Positions 24,574-34,100 are shown, numbered from the stretch's first letter. The stretch is DNA of 64,000 nt from an uncultured Bacilli bacterium (GCA_934131695.1 CAKOZV010000005.1:1-64000), one strand, 5' to 3'. Translations and numbers: made by a program. Notes: generated by a model from the sequence alone, not told the origin.

Positions 24574-25827
24574 TTATATTTCTCTAATTTCTACTTTAGC
24601 ACCAACATTGGTTAATTTTTCTACAATGTTTTCATATCCTCTTAAGATATGTTCTACATTAGTTATCTTAGTTGTACCATCAGCCATTAAACCAGCTATT
24701 ACTAAGGATGCACCTGCTCTTAAATCAGTTGCTACCACGTCACAACCTACTAGTTTTGTAGGACCAATAACAGTAGATGTTTGATTTTTTACCCGTATAT
24801 CTGCTCCCATTGAATTTAAATATGGTATGTGCATAAATCTATTTTCATAAATAGTTTCTTCTATTTTACTTTGTCCTTTACAAGCAGTAAGTAATGGTGT
24901 AAGTGGTTGTTGCAAATCAGTTGGAAATCCAGGATATGTCTGTGTCTTAACATGAATTGCTTTATAATTATCTTGTTTACTAACAATTATATAATCTGCT
25001 CCAATATCAAGAAAAACGCCCATCTCCTCTAGTTTACTAGTTAAAGATTCAATATGTTCAGGAATAATATTATCAACTTTCAAGTTTTCTCCTACAGCTG
25101 CCCCTAGAATAACATAAGTTCCAGCTTCTATTCTATCAGGAATCACCTCATGAAAACATTTACCAAGATAAGAAACACCTTCTATTTCAATACTTGAAGT
25201 ACCTGCTCCTCTTATCTTAGCACCCATATTATTTAATAAGGTAGCAACATTTACTATTTCTGGTTCTTTAGCGGCATTATCAATAATTGTTTTTCCTTTA
25301 GCTTTTACAGCTGCCAACATTATATTAATAGTAGCTCCTACACTAGCAAAATCTAGATAAATATTATTACCTATTAACTCATCTGCTTCTACTATATAGC
25401 AGTTATCTTTATTAGTTACTTTAGCTCCTAAAGCTTCAAAACCTTTTAAATGTAAATTAATTGGTCTTGCTCCTATAGAACACCCACCTGGTAATGACAT
25501 AGTAACTTTCTTATATTTACCTAGTAACGCTCCCATAAAATAATATGAAGCTCTAAGTTTCTTTGCTAAAGAAGCAGGTATTTCTTTATTTTCTAACTCT
25601 TTTGAATCTATTACGATAGTTTCACTAGCTCTTTTAACCTTTGCTCCTAAAAAAGATAATATTTCACATAATGCTTCTGTATCAGTAATATCTGGTACAT
25701 TACAGATAGTTACTTCTTCATCTGATAATATGGCTGCAGGTATTAAAGCTACAGCACTATTCTTAGCACCACTAACTCTAATGGTACCAGTTAACTTATT
25801 TCCACCCTTAATTTCTAATAACTTCAT
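24574..25827 (-). CDS. murA: UDP-N-acetylglucosamine 1-carboxyvinyltransferase
   Basis: The 417-aa enzyme has Lys22-Asn23 (GAKNSAVAL) and catalytic Cys116 in PGGCSIGARPINLHLKG. It transfers enolpyruvate from PEP to UDP-GlcNAc, the first committed step of peptidoglycan synthesis, and Cys116 is the fosfomycin target. Bacillota often carry two paralogues. Its neighbourhood (rpmE, prfA, rpoE) fits the MurAB/MurZ copy of B. subtilis, but its proximity to spoIIQ and mbl fits MurAA. A good promoter lies about 100 bp upstream. Confidence 0.96.
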   Translation of the reverse strand: MKLLEIKGGNKLTGTIRVSGAKNSAVALIPAAILSDEEVTICNVPDITDTEALCEILSFLGAKVKRASETIVIDSKELENKEIPASLAKKLRASYYFMGALLGKYKKVTMSLPGGCSIGARPINLHLKGFEALGAKVTNKDNCYIVEADELIGNNIYLDFASVGATINIMLAAVKAKGKTIIDNAAKEPEIVNVATLLNNMGAKIRGAGTSSIEIEGVSYLGKCFHEVIPDRIEAGTYVILGAAVGENLKVDNIIPEHIESLTSKLEEMGVFLDIGADYIIVSKQDNYKAIHVKTQTYPGFPTDLQQPLTPLLTACKGQSKIEETIYENRFMHIPYLNSMGADIRVKNQTSTVIGPTKLVGCDVVATDLRAGASLVIAGLMADGTTKITNVEHILRGYENIVEKLTNVGAKVEIREI

Positions 25828-25929
25828 ATATCTTACTCTCTTTCGCTATATTATATTAGTATTTTAAAATTTGTTTCCAACTAGACTTAAAAATAAATAA
25901 ATCACTCTAAAAACTGTATCTCTACTAAT

Positions 25930-25958
25930 ATAATAAAGAAAAACTAGTAATTTGTCAA
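25930..25958 (-). promoter_or_regulatory. Promoter of murA
   Basis: On the minus strand TTGACA (25958-25953), a 17-bp spacer and TATTAT (25935-25930) form a near-consensus vegetative promoter. It leaves an untranslated leader of about 95 bases. The -35 abuts the T tract of the upstream terminator. Confidence 0.8.
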
Positions 25959-25989
25959 AAAAAGAAACGAAAAATTTTAAAATTTCGTT
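25957..25989 (-). terminator. Terminator of the 50-aa orphan gene
   Basis: The stem AACGAAA/TTTCGTT encloses the stop codon of the small gene and is followed by a run of seven T residues on the minus strand. Confidence 0.7.
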
Positions 25990-26140
25990 AAAATCTTTCG
26001 TTTTCTTGATTTTCTAATTCATCTTTAGGACAATCTTCTTGTCTACTAAACATTTCTTTTTCATTTACTTCTTTTGCAGATGGACAATTTCTATTTTGAT
26101 TTTTTTCCTTCTGCTTACTATTATTGTTTTTATTTTTCAT
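25988..26140 (-). CDS. Small hydrophilic protein (50 aa), possibly spore-associated
   Basis: An ATG with an excellent GGGAGGTAAAA ribosome site opens a 50-codon frame rich in Asn, Lys and Glu, starting MKNKNNNSKQKEKNQNRN, with two similar NCPSAKE and DCPKDE elements. The gene has its own terminator. I do not recognise it. Composition and size resemble small spore proteins, and a sigma-F-like promoter sits upstream, but there is no clear match to a known SASP. It fills most of the 359-bp gap between mntP and murA. Confidence 0.65.
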   Translation of the reverse strand: MKNKNNNSKQKEKNQNRNCPSAKEVNEKEMFSRQEDCPKDELENQENERF

Positions 26141-26156
26141 TTTTACCTCCCTTATT

Positions 26157-26184
26157 ACTATTAACATTATTTTTATAAATATAC
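26157..26184 (-). promoter_or_regulatory. Possible sigma-F-type promoter of the 50-aa gene
   Basis: On the minus strand GTATA (26184-26180), 14 bp, then GTTAATAGT (26165-26157). This matches GGNNANANT except for one base and has the same spacing as the promoter before spoIIQ. Confidence 0.35.
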
Positions 26185-26186
26185 TT

Positions 26187-26729
26187 CTAAAATGAAATAA
26201 GCAAATATTTTATTCCAAGTATTAATAAAATTATACTTCCAAAGATATTAGCAATCTTACCAAATCTAATAGTTAATCTCTTACCACAATCTAATCCTAT
26301 TTTTGTAAATAAAGAACTAAATATAGAAAATAATAATCCACATAAAACCGTATTTTCTTCATGTACACCTAATCCTATACCTACTGAAAAACTATCTATA
26401 CTTACACTAAACGCAAATAATAAGGCTTGATAAAAACTAGTTATTTTAATTTTTCTTGCATCTAAATCTTTTAAGCTCAAGAGCATCTCACTAGCTAATA
26501 TAGTAAAAATTATACCCACTAACAAATCAGGATTAGGTAAGAATGATTCTAAAAGAAATAATCCAATTAGATTACCAAGTATAGGCATAAAAAAATGAAA
26601 TGATCCTACCATTAAACTTAATAAATTAGTCATTTTTTTATCAAGACCTAATGTTCCATAAATTATAGCTAGAGAAAAAGCATCCATACTTAGACTAATA
26701 GAGATTATTATTAATTGTCCTAAATTCAT
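26187..26729 (-). CDS. mntP: Manganese efflux pump MntP
   Basis: The 180-aa protein has six membrane helices and the repeated MntP motif (SMDAFSLA in the first half, SIDSFSVGIGLG in the second), with acidic residues in the membrane that bind manganese. It exports Mn2+. It lies between spoIIR and murA, as ywlD does near spoIIR in B. subtilis. There is no room for a yybP-ykoY riboswitch in the 39-bp upstream gap. Confidence 0.92.
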   Translation of the reverse strand: MNLGQLIIISISLSMDAFSLAIIYGTLGLDKKMTNLLSLMVGSFHFFMPILGNLIGLFLLESFLPNPDLLVGIIFTILASEMLLSLKDLDARKIKITSFYQALLFAFSVSIDSFSVGIGLGVHEENTVLCGLLFSIFSSLFTKIGLDCGKRLTIRFGKIANIFGSIILLILGIKYLLISF

Positions 26730-26768
26730 AGCACCACCTACTAAGAATTTATGTAAATAATCTATCTG

Positions 26769-27287
26769 TTAGAAGTATTTTTCTAGCATATCTTTAATAT
26801 ATAGACGATATTCTACATCTGTTTTTTTATCATTTTCTATAAGACAAAATGGGGGAAATAAAACACACCACCAGTTATCACCTTTTCCATCTCCTATGGT
26901 AACCACTAAAGATTCATAATATCCCTCTTTATAGGTTATACCTTTATATTCTTTCTTAGGAAAATAGTTTAATCCATAATTAATGTTATAAATATCATTA
27001 CTCTTATTTGTTAATAAAGTGTTTCTAACATTAGTTGAAAAATTATTTTGATTAGCTTTTAACAATTTCCTAGATTCATCAATAGACTTACTATTTTTTA
27101 ATAATTCACTTATCTCTACTTGTAAATTATCTTTAACCTTCATCTTTATCTTTTGATCTTCTTTACTATTAGACTTAGCAACTACTCTAAACCTAATAGC
27201 TTCATCAGGTATAACAATTTCCTCTCCTTTAGTATAACTAGCTAAAGAGATAATGATTAAACTTATTATTATTAGAAATTTCTTCAT
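26769..27287 (-). CDS. spoIIR: Stage II sporulation protein R
   Basis: The 172-aa protein starts at MKKFLIIISLIII with a signal peptide (to about residue 20) and has the SpoIIR core IRFRVVAKSNSKEDQKIKMKVKDNLQ and WWCVLFPPFCLIE. It is secreted from the forespore and triggers processing of pro-sigma-E in the mother cell through SpoIIGA. An alternative GTG start lies four codons upstream. The ribosome site GGGTGA is inside a hairpin. Its presence is strong evidence for endospore formation. The order prfA-prmC-spoIIR-mntP is conserved in Bacilli. Confidence 0.95.
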   Translation of the reverse strand: MKKFLIIISLIIISLASYTKGEEIVIPDEAIRFRVVAKSNSKEDQKIKMKVKDNLQVEISELLKNSKSIDESRKLLKANQNNFSTNVRNTLLTNKSNDIYNINYGLNYFPKKEYKGITYKEGYYESLVVTIGDGKGDNWWCVLFPPFCLIENDKKTDVEYRLYIKDMLEKYF

Positions 27288-27290
27288 TAA

Positions 27291-27329
27291 AAAAATCACC
27301 CTTTTTCTAATATATTAATGGTGACTTTT
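27291..27329 (-). promoter_or_regulatory. Hairpin covering the spoIIR ribosome binding site
   Basis: On the minus strand AAAAGTCACC pairs with GGTGATTTTT (10 bp, one G-T pair, 19-base loop). The 3' arm contains the spoIIR Shine-Dalgarno sequence and is followed by T residues, so it may act as a terminator of prmC, as a translation block on read-through RNA, or both. Confidence 0.55.
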
Positions 27330-27337
27330 TATCATTT

Positions 27338-28165
27338 TTAATCATTTTTATTTCTAACAAATATCATTCTATTTCGACCATACAAATCTTTTTTACAAGT
27401 AATTTCTACATCATATAGATATTTATTTACAATATCATAAATTTCTTCTTTTTGACTTTCTCCTATTTCAAAAGCTATTAGAAATTTATCATTTAAATAT
27501 GGTTTAATATTGGCTAATATTTTTCTATAACAATCAAGACCATCTATTCCTCCATAAAGTGCTAAAGATGGTTCATTATCCCTTACTATTTCTTCTATTT
27601 CCTCATCAGTTCTTATATATGGTGGATTAGAAACAATAATATCATATTTCTCTAATTTTACATTAGAAAACCAATCACTTTCGATAAATGTAACATCAAG
27701 ATTAAGATTATTAGCATTTAATCTAGCTACCTCTAAAGCCTCTTTTGATATATCTACTAGTGTTAGTTCACTATCTTTTAAGATACTTTTAAGAGTAAGA
27801 CCAATTGCTCCACTACCACAACCTAAATCTAATATTTTAATTTTATCTTTATTTAAACCTCTAGCATATTCTACTACCTGTTCTACCAGCTCTTCTGTCT
27901 CAAATCGTGGTATCAATACATTTTTATTAACAATAAACTTAAGCCCATAGAAATTAACATTACCAATAACATATTGAATAGGCTTATTTTCTTTTAAAGC
28001 TTCTAATGATGATTTATATAATTTTTCTATATCACTATCTACCTCTTTATCTAGAATGGTTAACAGTTCTAAAGGATTAACATCTAAATACGAAGAAAGT
28101 AGCATCTTAGCATGATCACTACTTGTCTTACCCTTACCATATACAATTAATTCTTCAACTGTCAT
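27338..28165 (-). CDS. prmC: Peptide chain release factor N5-glutamine methyltransferase
   Basis: The 275-aa protein has the SAM site ILDLGCGSGAIGLTL and the catalytic NPPY (IIVSNPPYIRTDEE). It methylates the Gln of the GGQ motif in release factors 1 and 2. It shares one base with the prfA stop, so substrate and modifying enzyme are translationally coupled. Confidence 0.96.
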   Translation of the reverse strand: MTVEELIVYGKGKTSSDHAKMLLSSYLDVNPLELLTILDKEVDSDIEKLYKSSLEALKENKPIQYVIGNVNFYGLKFIVNKNVLIPRFETEELVEQVVEYARGLNKDKIKILDLGCGSGAIGLTLKSILKDSELTLVDISKEALEVARLNANNLNLDVTFIESDWFSNVKLEKYDIIVSNPPYIRTDEEIEEIVRDNEPSLALYGGIDGLDCYRKILANIKPYLNDKFLIAFEIGESQKEEIYDIVNKYLYDVEITCKKDLYGRNRMIFVRNKND

Positions 28166-29226
28166 TATGCTTCTTCACCAGCTAATTTTCTTCTTTGATC
28201 TTCCATCGTCAAAGCATCTATTATCTCATCTAGTTGTCCATTCATTACTCTATCTAAACTATTAGTAGTAAAACCAATACGATGGTCTGTTACTCTATTT
28301 TGTGGATAGTTATAAGTTCTTATCTTCTCAGCTCTATCTCCTGTTCCAATCTTACTTCTTCTTTCACTACCAAGTTCTTGGTCATGTTTCTGTTGTTCTA
28401 AATCATAAAGTCTTGCTTTTAATACTTTCATAGCTTGTTCCTTATTTTGAATTTGACTTCTCTCATTTTGACAAGTTACTACTGTATTAGTAGGTAAATG
28501 GGTAATTCTAACAGCACTATCTGTGGTATTTACTCCTTGACCACCACAACCTGATGATCTAAAGATATCAATTCTTAAATCTTTTGGATCAATAGTAATA
28601 TTAACATCTTCTGCTTCTGGCATTACTAAAACAGTGGCTGTAGAAGTTTGAATTCTTCCATTACTTTCTGTAACTGGTACTCTTTGTACTCTATGTGACC
28701 CACTTTCATACTTAAGTTTAGAGTAAGCACCTTGTCCTTTAATCATAAATTCTATTTGACTAAATCCACCAGCAGTTCCTTCAACAGCATTAATTATTTC
28801 TATCTTAAGTCCTATTTTTTCAGCATATCTTGAGTACATTCTAAACAAATCACCAGCAAAGATATTAGCCTCATCTCCACCAGCTGCTCCTCTTATTTCC
28901 ATAATAACATTTTTAGAGTCATTAGGATCTTTCGGTATTAATAATATTTCTAGATTTTTTTCAATACTTTCTTTTTCTTCTTCTAGTTCTTTTAATTCAT
29001 CTTTAGCTATTTCTTTTAGTTCATCATCATTTAACATTTCTTTAGTATCTATAATAGATTCTAATACTTTTTTATATTTCTTATATTCTGTTACTACTTC
29101 TTCTAAGTCTGCTATTTCTTTAGATATTTCTCTTGTTTTATTAATATTTTTTAAAACATCTTCACTCATTAACTCTGTCTGTAATTGATTATATTTAGTA
29201 AGAGTAGCTTCTAATCTTTCTATCAT
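28165..29226 (-). CDS. prfA: Peptide chain release factor 1
   Basis: The likely protein is 353 aa, starting at MIERLEATLTKYN (AAAGGA ten bases upstream; a TTG three codons earlier is possible). The catalytic GGQ appears in SSGCGGQGVNTTDSAVRITH, and the PxT-type anticodon-like loop region is present (RVPVTESNGRIQTS). It terminates translation at UAA and UAG. Confidence 0.97.
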   Translation of the reverse strand: MIERLEATLTKYNQLQTELMSEDVLKNINKTREISKEIADLEEVVTEYKKYKKVLESIIDTKEMLNDDELKEIAKDELKELEEEKESIEKNLEILLIPKDPNDSKNVIMEIRGAAGGDEANIFAGDLFRMYSRYAEKIGLKIEIINAVEGTAGGFSQIEFMIKGQGAYSKLKYESGSHRVQRVPVTESNGRIQTSTATVLVMPEAEDVNITIDPKDLRIDIFRSSGCGGQGVNTTDSAVRITHLPTNTVVTCQNERSQIQNKEQAMKVLKARLYDLEQQKHDQELGSERRSKIGTGDRAEKIRTYNYPQNRVTDHRIGFTTNSLDRVMNGQLDEIIDALTMEDQRRKLAGEEA

Positions 29227-29302
29227 CCAAACCAAGTCCTTTCTTTTTCTAAGTGTCGAGCTAATTATACCATAGCTACAACATCTCTTGCAAATTATTT
29301 AA

Positions 29303-29332
29303 AGAAAAAGAACTATTCATTCTCTAGTTCTT
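29303..29332 (-). terminator. Terminator overlapping the rpoE stop
   Basis: The 8-bp stem AAGAACTA/TAGTTCTT contains the rpoE stop codon and is followed by a T tract on the minus strand. Confidence 0.8.
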
Positions 29333-29759
29333 CTTCATCAACGACAACCAAGTCTTTTAAATCTTCATTAGGATCAACATAATCATCATCGTCATCTGCA
29401 TCTCCTGAATCATAGTTATCTTCTTCCATATCATCAGTAATCATGTCATCCTTTATTTCCTCTGATTCTTCATCATCATCTTCTTCATCTTCAATTTTAG
29501 CAATTTTATCAGATGTATGACGACTTCTTAAATCCCAACAACCATCTTCTAACATGATAAAACGTTTATCAGTAGTAAGCGATGTATAATAATCTCCTAT
29601 TTTCTCTTCAAAAGTACTACTTGGAAGTTCTAACAAAGTTACAATGCTTTTAAAAAGCTCAGCAGTATTTTGCTTTCCTTGCTCCTCTAAAAGATAAAAT
29701 GTGATGTCTTTATTTGACAATAATTCTAATTCTTCTTTTTTCATTTCTGACAACTTCAT
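29313..29759 (-). CDS. rpoE: RNA polymerase delta subunit
   Basis: The 148-aa protein has an N-terminal HARE-HTH domain (residues 1-75) and a strongly acidic C-terminal tail (residues about 90-148), exactly the delta-subunit layout. It helps RNA polymerase recycle and increases promoter selectivity. It is a Bacillota-specific marker. It lies between argS and prfA, matching the B. subtilis argS-rpoE order. Confidence 0.96.
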   Translation of the reverse strand: MKLSEMKKEELELLSNKDITFYLLEEQGKQNTAELFKSIVTLLELPSSTFEEKIGDYYTSLTTDKRFIMLEDGCWDLRSRHTSDKIAKIEDEEDDDEESEEIKDDMITDDMEEDNYDSGDADDDDDYVDPNEDLKDLVVVDEEELENE

Positions 29760-29869
29760 TTCTTTTCCTCCCGTATTAAAGTCTATTCAAAATGAATTTC
29801 TTCTTAATATTCAAATCATATAAACTTATATCATTTTTTATTAGCAATTGCAATACTTTTTTATATACT

Positions 29870-31615
29870 TTACATTTTTTCAGGTATTTCAATTCCTAAA
29901 ATAGTCAATAACTCTACATTTGTATCATATACATTTTTTGTTAAAAGTAACCAATTTTCTTGAATATTTTTATCTTTTTCAGTTAAAACATGACATTTTT
30001 CATAGAATTTACTATAGGTACTAGTAAGTTGATATAAATAATCTGATATTACATTTAATTCTTTTGTATCATATGCTTTATGTAATACTTTATTCTTAGC
30101 TAGTAATAATGTTATTAATTCTTTTTCTACTTCTTCACTAATTTTTGTATATTTACTATAATCTAAATTATTTTCTTTTGCTTTCTTTAATAGTGATTTC
30201 ATTCTTATAGTAGTATATAAAAGATATGGACCAGTTTTTCCTTCAACATCAACAAATTTTTTAGGATCAAAGATATAATCAGTTGTTCTATTTGATAATA
30301 AATCAGCATATTTAATAGCTGCTACTGCTATTTGTTCAATTATTTCATCTTTATTTTCTTCAGTTTCTAAGTTATGAGAATGATTTGCTACTTCTTCTTT
30401 TACTTCTTTTAAAAGGCTTTTTAAGGATAAAGCTCCGCCATCTCTTGTCTTAAATGGTTTACCATCTGGACCATTCATTGTTCCAAATCCAAAGAATTCT
30501 AACTTAGTATCATCACTTACTATTTTAGTCTTATGAGCTGCTCTAAATACTTGTTCAAAATAAAGTCCTTGTCTTAAATCAGTTAAATACCACATTTCAT
30601 CAGGATTAAAACGTTTAACTCTTGATACCATAGTTGCTAACTCACGAGTAGCATATAAAGTTGCTCCATTACTCTTTACTACTACAAGGTCAGGCATAGG
30701 AGCTTTATCAGTATCTTCTTTTATTTCAATTATTTCTGCTCCTTCACTTTTCTTTAAGTAACCATCTTTTCTTAACTCTTCTAGCATAGGCATCATATAA
30801 GAATAACAGTCACTTTCACCTTCCCACAAGTCAAAGTCAGTATTAAACTTTTTATAAACTCCTTTAATATCTTCTATTGATAATTTTTTAATCTTATCCC
30901 ATAATGCTACATAACTAGGTTTACCTTCTTCTAACTCTTTAGTAATAAGTCTTACCTCTTCCATGATGTTTTCATCTTCTTTAGCTTTAGTACTAGCTAC
31001 TGGATATATTTCTTCTAAATCTTTAGCTGTTATTGGTAACTCATCCCAACTATCACTTTCTTCTTCTGTAAAATAATTAAGATTAGGATATCTATTTCTC
31101 AACTCATAAATAACCATTCCAGACTGTCTACCAATATCCCCAAAATGAACATCACAGATAACCTCTTGACCAAGTCTCTTAGTTAATCTTTTTAAAGCTT
31201 CCCCAATATTAGCACTTCTTAAATGACCAACATGAAGCGTCTTAGCAATATTAGCTCCACCATAATCTAAAAATATTTTTTTATTAACTAACTTATCAAC
31301 ATCTTTAGAGTCACTATTATAATAATCGTTTACAAATTCTACTAACAACTCATCTTTTAAGGTAACATTAAGAAATCCAACTGCTGCTATTTCTACTTTA
31401 GAAAAATAATTACTTTCTTCTAAAACTTTCTTCATATCTTCAGCAATAAGCATTGGATTCTTATGTAATACTTTAGCAAGACTCATTGCATCATTTAACT
31501 GATAATCTCCCAAATCTTTACGTTTACTTTCTAATAAAGTTACTTTTTCTATCGGAATAGATGCTTCATTCATCTTCTTTGTTAAATCTTCTTCTATTGT
31601 TTTTAATAAACTCAT
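29870..31615 (-). CDS. argS: Arginyl-tRNA synthetase
   Basis: The 581-aa class I enzyme has the HIGH-like HVGHLRSANIGEAL and an N-terminal Add-1 domain. The C-terminal anticodon-binding DALR domain (KYADLLSNRTTDYIFDPKKFVDVEGKTGPYLLYT) is present. As usual in ArgRS, KMSKS is degenerate. It directly follows the DUF1934 gene with one base between them. Confidence 0.96.
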   Translation of the reverse strand: MSLLKTIEEDLTKKMNEASIPIEKVTLLESKRKDLGDYQLNDAMSLAKVLHKNPMLIAEDMKKVLEESNYFSKVEIAAVGFLNVTLKDELLVEFVNDYYNSDSKDVDKLVNKKIFLDYGGANIAKTLHVGHLRSANIGEALKRLTKRLGQEVICDVHFGDIGRQSGMVIYELRNRYPNLNYFTEEESDSWDELPITAKDLEEIYPVASTKAKEDENIMEEVRLITKELEEGKPSYVALWDKIKKLSIEDIKGVYKKFNTDFDLWEGESDCYSYMMPMLEELRKDGYLKKSEGAEIIEIKEDTDKAPMPDLVVVKSNGATLYATRELATMVSRVKRFNPDEMWYLTDLRQGLYFEQVFRAAHKTKIVSDDTKLEFFGFGTMNGPDGKPFKTRDGGALSLKSLLKEVKEEVANHSHNLETEENKDEIIEQIAVAAIKYADLLSNRTTDYIFDPKKFVDVEGKTGPYLLYTTIRMKSLLKKAKENNLDYSKYTKISEEVEKELITLLLAKNKVLHKAYDTKELNVISDYLYQLTSTYSKFYEKCHVLTEKDKNIQENWLLLTKNVYDTNVELLTILGIEIPEKM

Positions 31616-31616
31616 A

Positions 31617-31976
31617 TTAAACCTCCCACTCTATACTATATTCATGATCAAAATCATTTCCATCAATTCTATATATTACTAAAAAGGAATTAACTCCTTC
31701 TTTTATTTGTTTAGTCTTCATTCCTACTGTTCCACACTGCTTTGTATCTTTAAGATATATCTCAAAGGAATTATCTACATTCTCTAAAAATTTATAACTA
31801 AGAATGGCGTCTTCTGTCTCTCTTAACAATATTTTATCTTTTAAATATATTGTTAATAATGCATGTTCATCCTGATATTGAATTACTTGTTTTTTCTTAT
31901 CAAAATCTGCTTTTCCTTCAAAGGTTAAAACATCATCATTAGTTCTTAACTTAGCAATTACTTTAACTTCTTCCAT
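31617..31976 (-). CDS. DUF1934 (YwiB-like) protein
   Basis: This 119-aa beta-rich protein belongs by sequence and position to DUF1934, a lipocalin-like beta-barrel fold; in B. subtilis ywiB sits directly upstream of argS. The function is unknown. A recognisable segment is KQCGTVGMKTKQIKEGVNSFLVIYRI. It probably opens the argS transcript. Confidence 0.8.
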   Translation of the reverse strand: MEEVKVIAKLRTNDDVLTFEGKADFDKKKQVIQYQDEHALLTIYLKDKILLRETEDAILSYKFLENVDNSFEIYLKDTKQCGTVGMKTKQIKEGVNSFLVIYRIDGNDFDHEYSIEWEV

Positions 31977-32081
31977 ATTGTTTCCCTTTCATTCAGGTAA
32001 TATTATAGCAACGAATTAAATTTCTTACAAGATTATTGTTATTTTTAAAGAGATTGGACAAGCTAAATGTAGGTGATTTAA

Positions 32082-34043
32082 ATGAAATTTATAAAAAAAC
32101 TTACTAAATTTAGTATACTTCTTATTTTATTATTTATTATTTTTAATGTTTGTGCTTACTCATATGCTTATTTATCACCGAAACTACAAATCAAAAGTGC
32201 TAATAAGTTTATGCTTTTTGATGAAAATAATGAACTTTTCTTTCAAGGTAGTGGCGATAGTAAATGGGTAAGTCTTGATAACATTTCTGATAAAGTAATT
32301 AAAACAACAATTGCTACTGAGGATAAAAATTTCTATCGTCATAAAGGTTTTGATTATTTAAGAATTATGAAAGCTATGTATGTTAATATTTTATCTAGAA
32401 ATAGAAGTCAAGGTGCTAGTACAATAACCCAACAATATGCTAAAAATTTATTCCTAGACTTTTCTAAAACCTGGAAAAGAAAATGGGATGAGATGTGGTA
32501 CACTATTGAGATAGAATCACATTATAAAAAGAAGGATATATTAGAAGGCTATTTAAATACAATTAATTATGGTCATGGTATGTATGGAATAGAAAATGCT
32601 AGTCAGTTTTATTTTGGAAAGAAAGCTAAAGACTTAGACCTTGCAGAAGCAGCTATTTTAACAGGTATTCCTAAGTCTCCTAGTAATTATTCACCATTAG
32701 TTAATTATAAAAAGGCTAAAGCTAGACAAGAATTAATCTTAAAAAATTTATTAAAGGAAAAGAAGATAACCACTGATGAATATAATGAAGCTGTTAAAGA
32801 AAAATTAACTTTCGTTGGAGAAAAAGAAAAAGAGGAATTATCTACTGTAATGTATTATCAAGATGCAGTTATGAATGAGTTAAAGTCTCTTAAAGAAATT
32901 CCTAGTACTTTTTTAGAAACTGGGGGATTAAAAATCTATACTAGTCTTAATCTTAAGAGTCAAAAAGAGTTAGAAACTAACGTAAAAGAGGTATTAAAAG
33001 ATAACGAATTAGAAACCGCCGCTGTCTTAATGGACCCTAATACAGGTGGTGTAAAAGCACTAGTCGGAGGAAAAGACTATAATAAATCTGAATATAATAG
33101 AGCTATATCTGCTAAAAGACAAGTAGGTTCTACTATGAAACCTTTCCTCTACTATGCAGCTTTAGAAAATGGTTTTACTGCGTCTACTACTTTTACTAGC
33201 GAACAAACAACTTTTACTTTTTCCAATAAAGATACTTACTCTCCTAAAAACTATAATGAAAAGTATGGAAATAAGCCTATATCTATGGCTACTGCTATTT
33301 CTTATTCAGAAAATATATATGCTGTTAAAACACACTTATTCTTAGGTGAAGATACATTAATTAACATGGCTAAAAGAGTAGGAATTACTTCTAAACTTGA
33401 TAAAGTCCCATCTCTTGCTCTTGGTACTAGTGAAATATCAATGCTAGAAATGGCTGGTGGGTATGCTACTTTTGCTAATGAAGGTTATAAGATAAAGCCT
33501 CATTTCATTGAAAAAGTTGTAGACCAAGAAGGTAATATTTTATATGAAGCTGATAATAAAAAGGAATTAGTTTTAAACTCTAGTCTAACTTTTATTCTAA
33601 GCAACTTACTAACTGCTACTTATGATTCTGCTTTTATCGATTATAATTATCCTACAGCTATTAATCTAGCATCAAAAATGACTCATACTTATGCTTTAAA
33701 AAGTGGTACTACTAATACTGATAACTGGTATATCGGTTATAACAAGGACGTAGTCGCTCTAGTATGGTGTGGTTATGATGATAATAGAGATTTAGAACCT
33801 AAAGAATATAAGTATGCTCAGAATATCTGGATTAAATCAATTGAAGACTACATGCAAGGAAAAGAAGATAACTGGTACAAACCTAAAGATAATGTTGTAG
33901 GTCTCTTAGTTAATCCTATCACTGGAAAACCAGCTACAGAAAATGATACAAAGACTAAGATGATGTATTATATTAAAGGAACTGAACCTACAATGACAGA
34001 CCCTGTCTTTGACGAATTATTAACAGATAATAAAGAAACTTAA
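32082..34043 (+). CDS. Class A penicillin-binding protein (PBP1-type)
   Basis: The 653-aa protein has an N-terminal membrane anchor (residues 10-30), a GT51 glycosyltransferase domain with catalytic Glu80 (ATEDKNFYRHKGFD) and QGASTITQQYAKN, and a transpeptidase domain with Ser350-TMK, SEN (409-411) and KSG (540). It polymerises and crosslinks peptidoglycan outside the membrane. It is on the plus strand, head-on to replication, between DUF1934 and a LemA gene. It has no long C-terminal PASTA or fibronectin extension. Confidence 0.95.
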   Translation: MKFIKKLTKFSILLILLFIIFNVCAYSYAYLSPKLQIKSANKFMLFDENNELFFQGSGDSKWVSLDNISDKVIKTTIATEDKNFYRHKGFDYLRIMKAMYVNILSRNRSQGASTITQQYAKNLFLDFSKTWKRKWDEMWYTIEIESHYKKKDILEGYLNTINYGHGMYGIENASQFYFGKKAKDLDLAEAAILTGIPKSPSNYSPLVNYKKAKARQELILKNLLKEKKITTDEYNEAVKEKLTFVGEKEKEELSTVMYYQDAVMNELKSLKEIPSTFLETGGLKIYTSLNLKSQKELETNVKEVLKDNELETAAVLMDPNTGGVKALVGGKDYNKSEYNRAISAKRQVGSTMKPFLYYAALENGFTASTTFTSEQTTFTFSNKDTYSPKNYNEKYGNKPISMATAISYSENIYAVKTHLFLGEDTLINMAKRVGITSKLDKVPSLALGTSEISMLEMAGGYATFANEGYKIKPHFIEKVVDQEGNILYEADNKKELVLNSSLTFILSNLLTATYDSAFIDYNYPTAINLASKMTHTYALKSGTTNTDNWYIGYNKDVVALVWCGYDDNRDLEPKEYKYAQNIWIKSIEDYMQGKEDNWYKPKDNVVGLLVNPITGKPATENDTKTKMMYYIKGTEPTMTDPVFDELLTDNKET

Positions 34044-34044
34044 G

Positions 34045-34070
34045 GAAGACAATTGTAATCTTCTTTTTTC
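34045..34070 (+). terminator. Probable terminator of the PBP gene
   Basis: The short stem GAAGA/TCTTC with a 9-base loop is followed by TTTTTT, two bases after the stop codon. Confidence 0.5.
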
Positions 34071-34100
34071 TTTGATATAATCCATTTAGGATGTGATAAG

